Origin: Bacteroidota bacterium | Lineage (GTDB): Bacteria > Bacteroidota > Bacteroidia > UKL13-3 | DNA length: 6,960 bases | NCBI GenBank assembly: GCA_010027395.1 | Contig: RGVD01000135.1 | Location: 1 to 6,960, forward strand | Reading direction: 5' to 3' | Shown here: positions 6,266 through 6,960 of the stretch, piece by piece | How positions within the stretch are numbered: the stretch's first letter is position 1 | Layout: every line of letters starts with the position of its first letter | Translations under genes and position numbers: made by a program | Notes under the pieces: generated by a model | What the model saw: the letters and a program-made list of their open reading frames with translations, nothing else | Databases searched by the model: none | What the model was told of the DNA's origin: nothing

Positions 6266-6960
6266 ATGCATCAAATTACTGATTTCTTACACGTTTCGCT
6301 TGGCGCGAAAATGATTGAATTTGCCGGGTACAATATGCCTGTGCTTTACAATAATTTAATTCAAGAACACAATGCTGTGCGCAATAGTGTAGGTGTTTTT
6401 GATGTGAGCCACATGGGTGAATTTATGCTTAAAGGTGAAAAAGCATTGGAGTTAATTCAATTGGTAACATCCAACGATGCAAGCAAACTTACAGATGGTA
6501 AAGTACAATATAGCTGCCTACCAAACAATGAGGGTGGCATAGTAGATGATTTATTGGTATATCGTTGGAATGAAAACGAATACTATTTGGTAGTAAACGC
6601 TTCAAACATTGAAAAAGATTGGAACTGGATTAGCCAACACAACACTTTTGGTGTAGAGATGAAAAACATGAGTGAAGACATGAGTTTATTAGCCGTTCAA
6701 GGACCAAATGCCATTAAGGTATTACAAAAATTAACAGATGTAAACCTTAGTGTTATGGAATATTATACCTTCTGTGGAGGTAGCATGGCAGGTTGCGATG
6801 ATGTGATTATCTCAAACACAGGTTATACAGGAGCTGGTGGATTTGAAATTTATGTATGGAACAAAGACGCTCGTAAAATGTGGGATGCCATTTTTGAAGC
6901 AGGTAAAGAATTTGATATTATGCCTACAGGCTTAGGTGCAAGAGATACTTTGCGTTTAGA
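6266..6960 (+). CDS. gcvT: Aminomethyltransferase, glycine cleavage T-protein (3' end beyond window)
   Basis: GcvT takes the aminomethyl group from the lipoyl H-protein, transfers its methylene to tetrahydrofolate and releases ammonia, in the cytoplasm. The first 231 codons are present out of roughly 360-370 usual for the family. Seen: LGAKMIEFAGYNMPV (12-26), VGVFDVSHMGEF (42-53), GGIVDDLLVYR (90-100) carrying the conserved catalytic-region aspartates (94/95), LLAVQGPNA (141-149), TGYTGAGGFEIY (185-196) with a conserved Glu194, and PTGLGARDTLRLE at the edge. All are the expected T-protein (GCV_T) blocks in the expected order. ATG at 6266 gives the usual short N-terminus before LGAKM. It lies 70 bp after lptD on the same strand; I see neither a convincing terminator nor a clear promoter in that gap, so read-through from lptD is possible. 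Nothing odd is visible in the coding part seen here. Confidence 0.96.
   Translation, partial: MHQITDFLHVSLGAKMIEFAGYNMPVLYNNLIQEHNAVRNSVGVFDVSHMGEFMLKGEKALELIQLVTSNDASKLTDGKVQYSCLPNNEGGIVDDLLVYRWNENEYYLVVNASNIEKDWNWISQHNTFGVEMKNMSEDMSLLAVQGPNAIKVLQKLTDVNLSVMEYYTFCGGSMAGCDDVIISNTGYTGAGGFEIYVWNKDARKMWDAIFEAGKEFDIMPTGLGARDTLRL

Noticed and set aside
1..6960. Mobile element, CRISPR array, defence island or phage genes
   Set aside because: No transposase or integrase motifs, spaced repeats or terminal inverted repeats were seen; every long frame belongs to a known housekeeping or envelope family.

Overview
The window looks like chromosomal core sequence from an AT-rich member of the Bacteroidota. 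Four things point there. The multihaem cytochrome resembles the ActA subunit of alternative complex III. LptD is of the Bacteroidota type, with a YYTTCDQ motif and a C-terminal RRREWFDRK tail. The MCE protein ends in the NPSRYVHFSVFG-type tail seen in that phylum. Start regions lack clear Shine-Dalgarno sequences, and several candidate promoters fit the phylum's TAnnTTTG -7 element. The phylum assignment is confident; nothing here fixes the genus.

Layout, left to right. (1) Positions 1-1253, minus strand: the 5' 417 codons of a six-haem cytochrome (ActA-like) that runs off the left edge. (2) 1254-1550: a non-coding AT-rich gap with a possible terminator hairpin for the upstream minus-strand genes and candidate -7 elements for the cytochrome gene. 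(3) 1551-2537, minus: a MlaD/MCE-domain lipid-transport protein that starts with TTG. (4) 2603-3424, minus: a secreted zinc amidase (Amidase_3) with all metal and catalytic residues present. (5) 3425-3477: a short divergent control region with two opposed candidate promoters and flanking dyad symmetries. (6) 3478-6195, plus: a large LptD-type outer-membrane beta-barrel, probably also TTG-initiated. (7) 6266-6960, plus: the first 231 codons of gcvT (glycine cleavage T-protein), running off the right edge.

The three central genes form an envelope-biogenesis cluster. LptD inserts lipopolysaccharide into the outer membrane, the MCE protein probably moves phospholipid between membranes, and the amidase trims peptidoglycan. 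The amidase and MCE genes probably share a transcript, and lptD is transcribed divergently from the same short region. The cytochrome is expected to head an act operon continuing left of the window, feeding quinol electrons to a cytochrome c oxidase. gcvT belongs to one-carbon/glycine metabolism and has no obvious link to its neighbours.

I see no mobile element, CRISPR array, tRNA/rRNA gene or defence system, and no strong sign of an undescribed system. The points most worth a second look are the divergent amidase/lptD control region with its two dyads, the TTG starts, and the monohaem-pentahaem fusion of the cytochrome.
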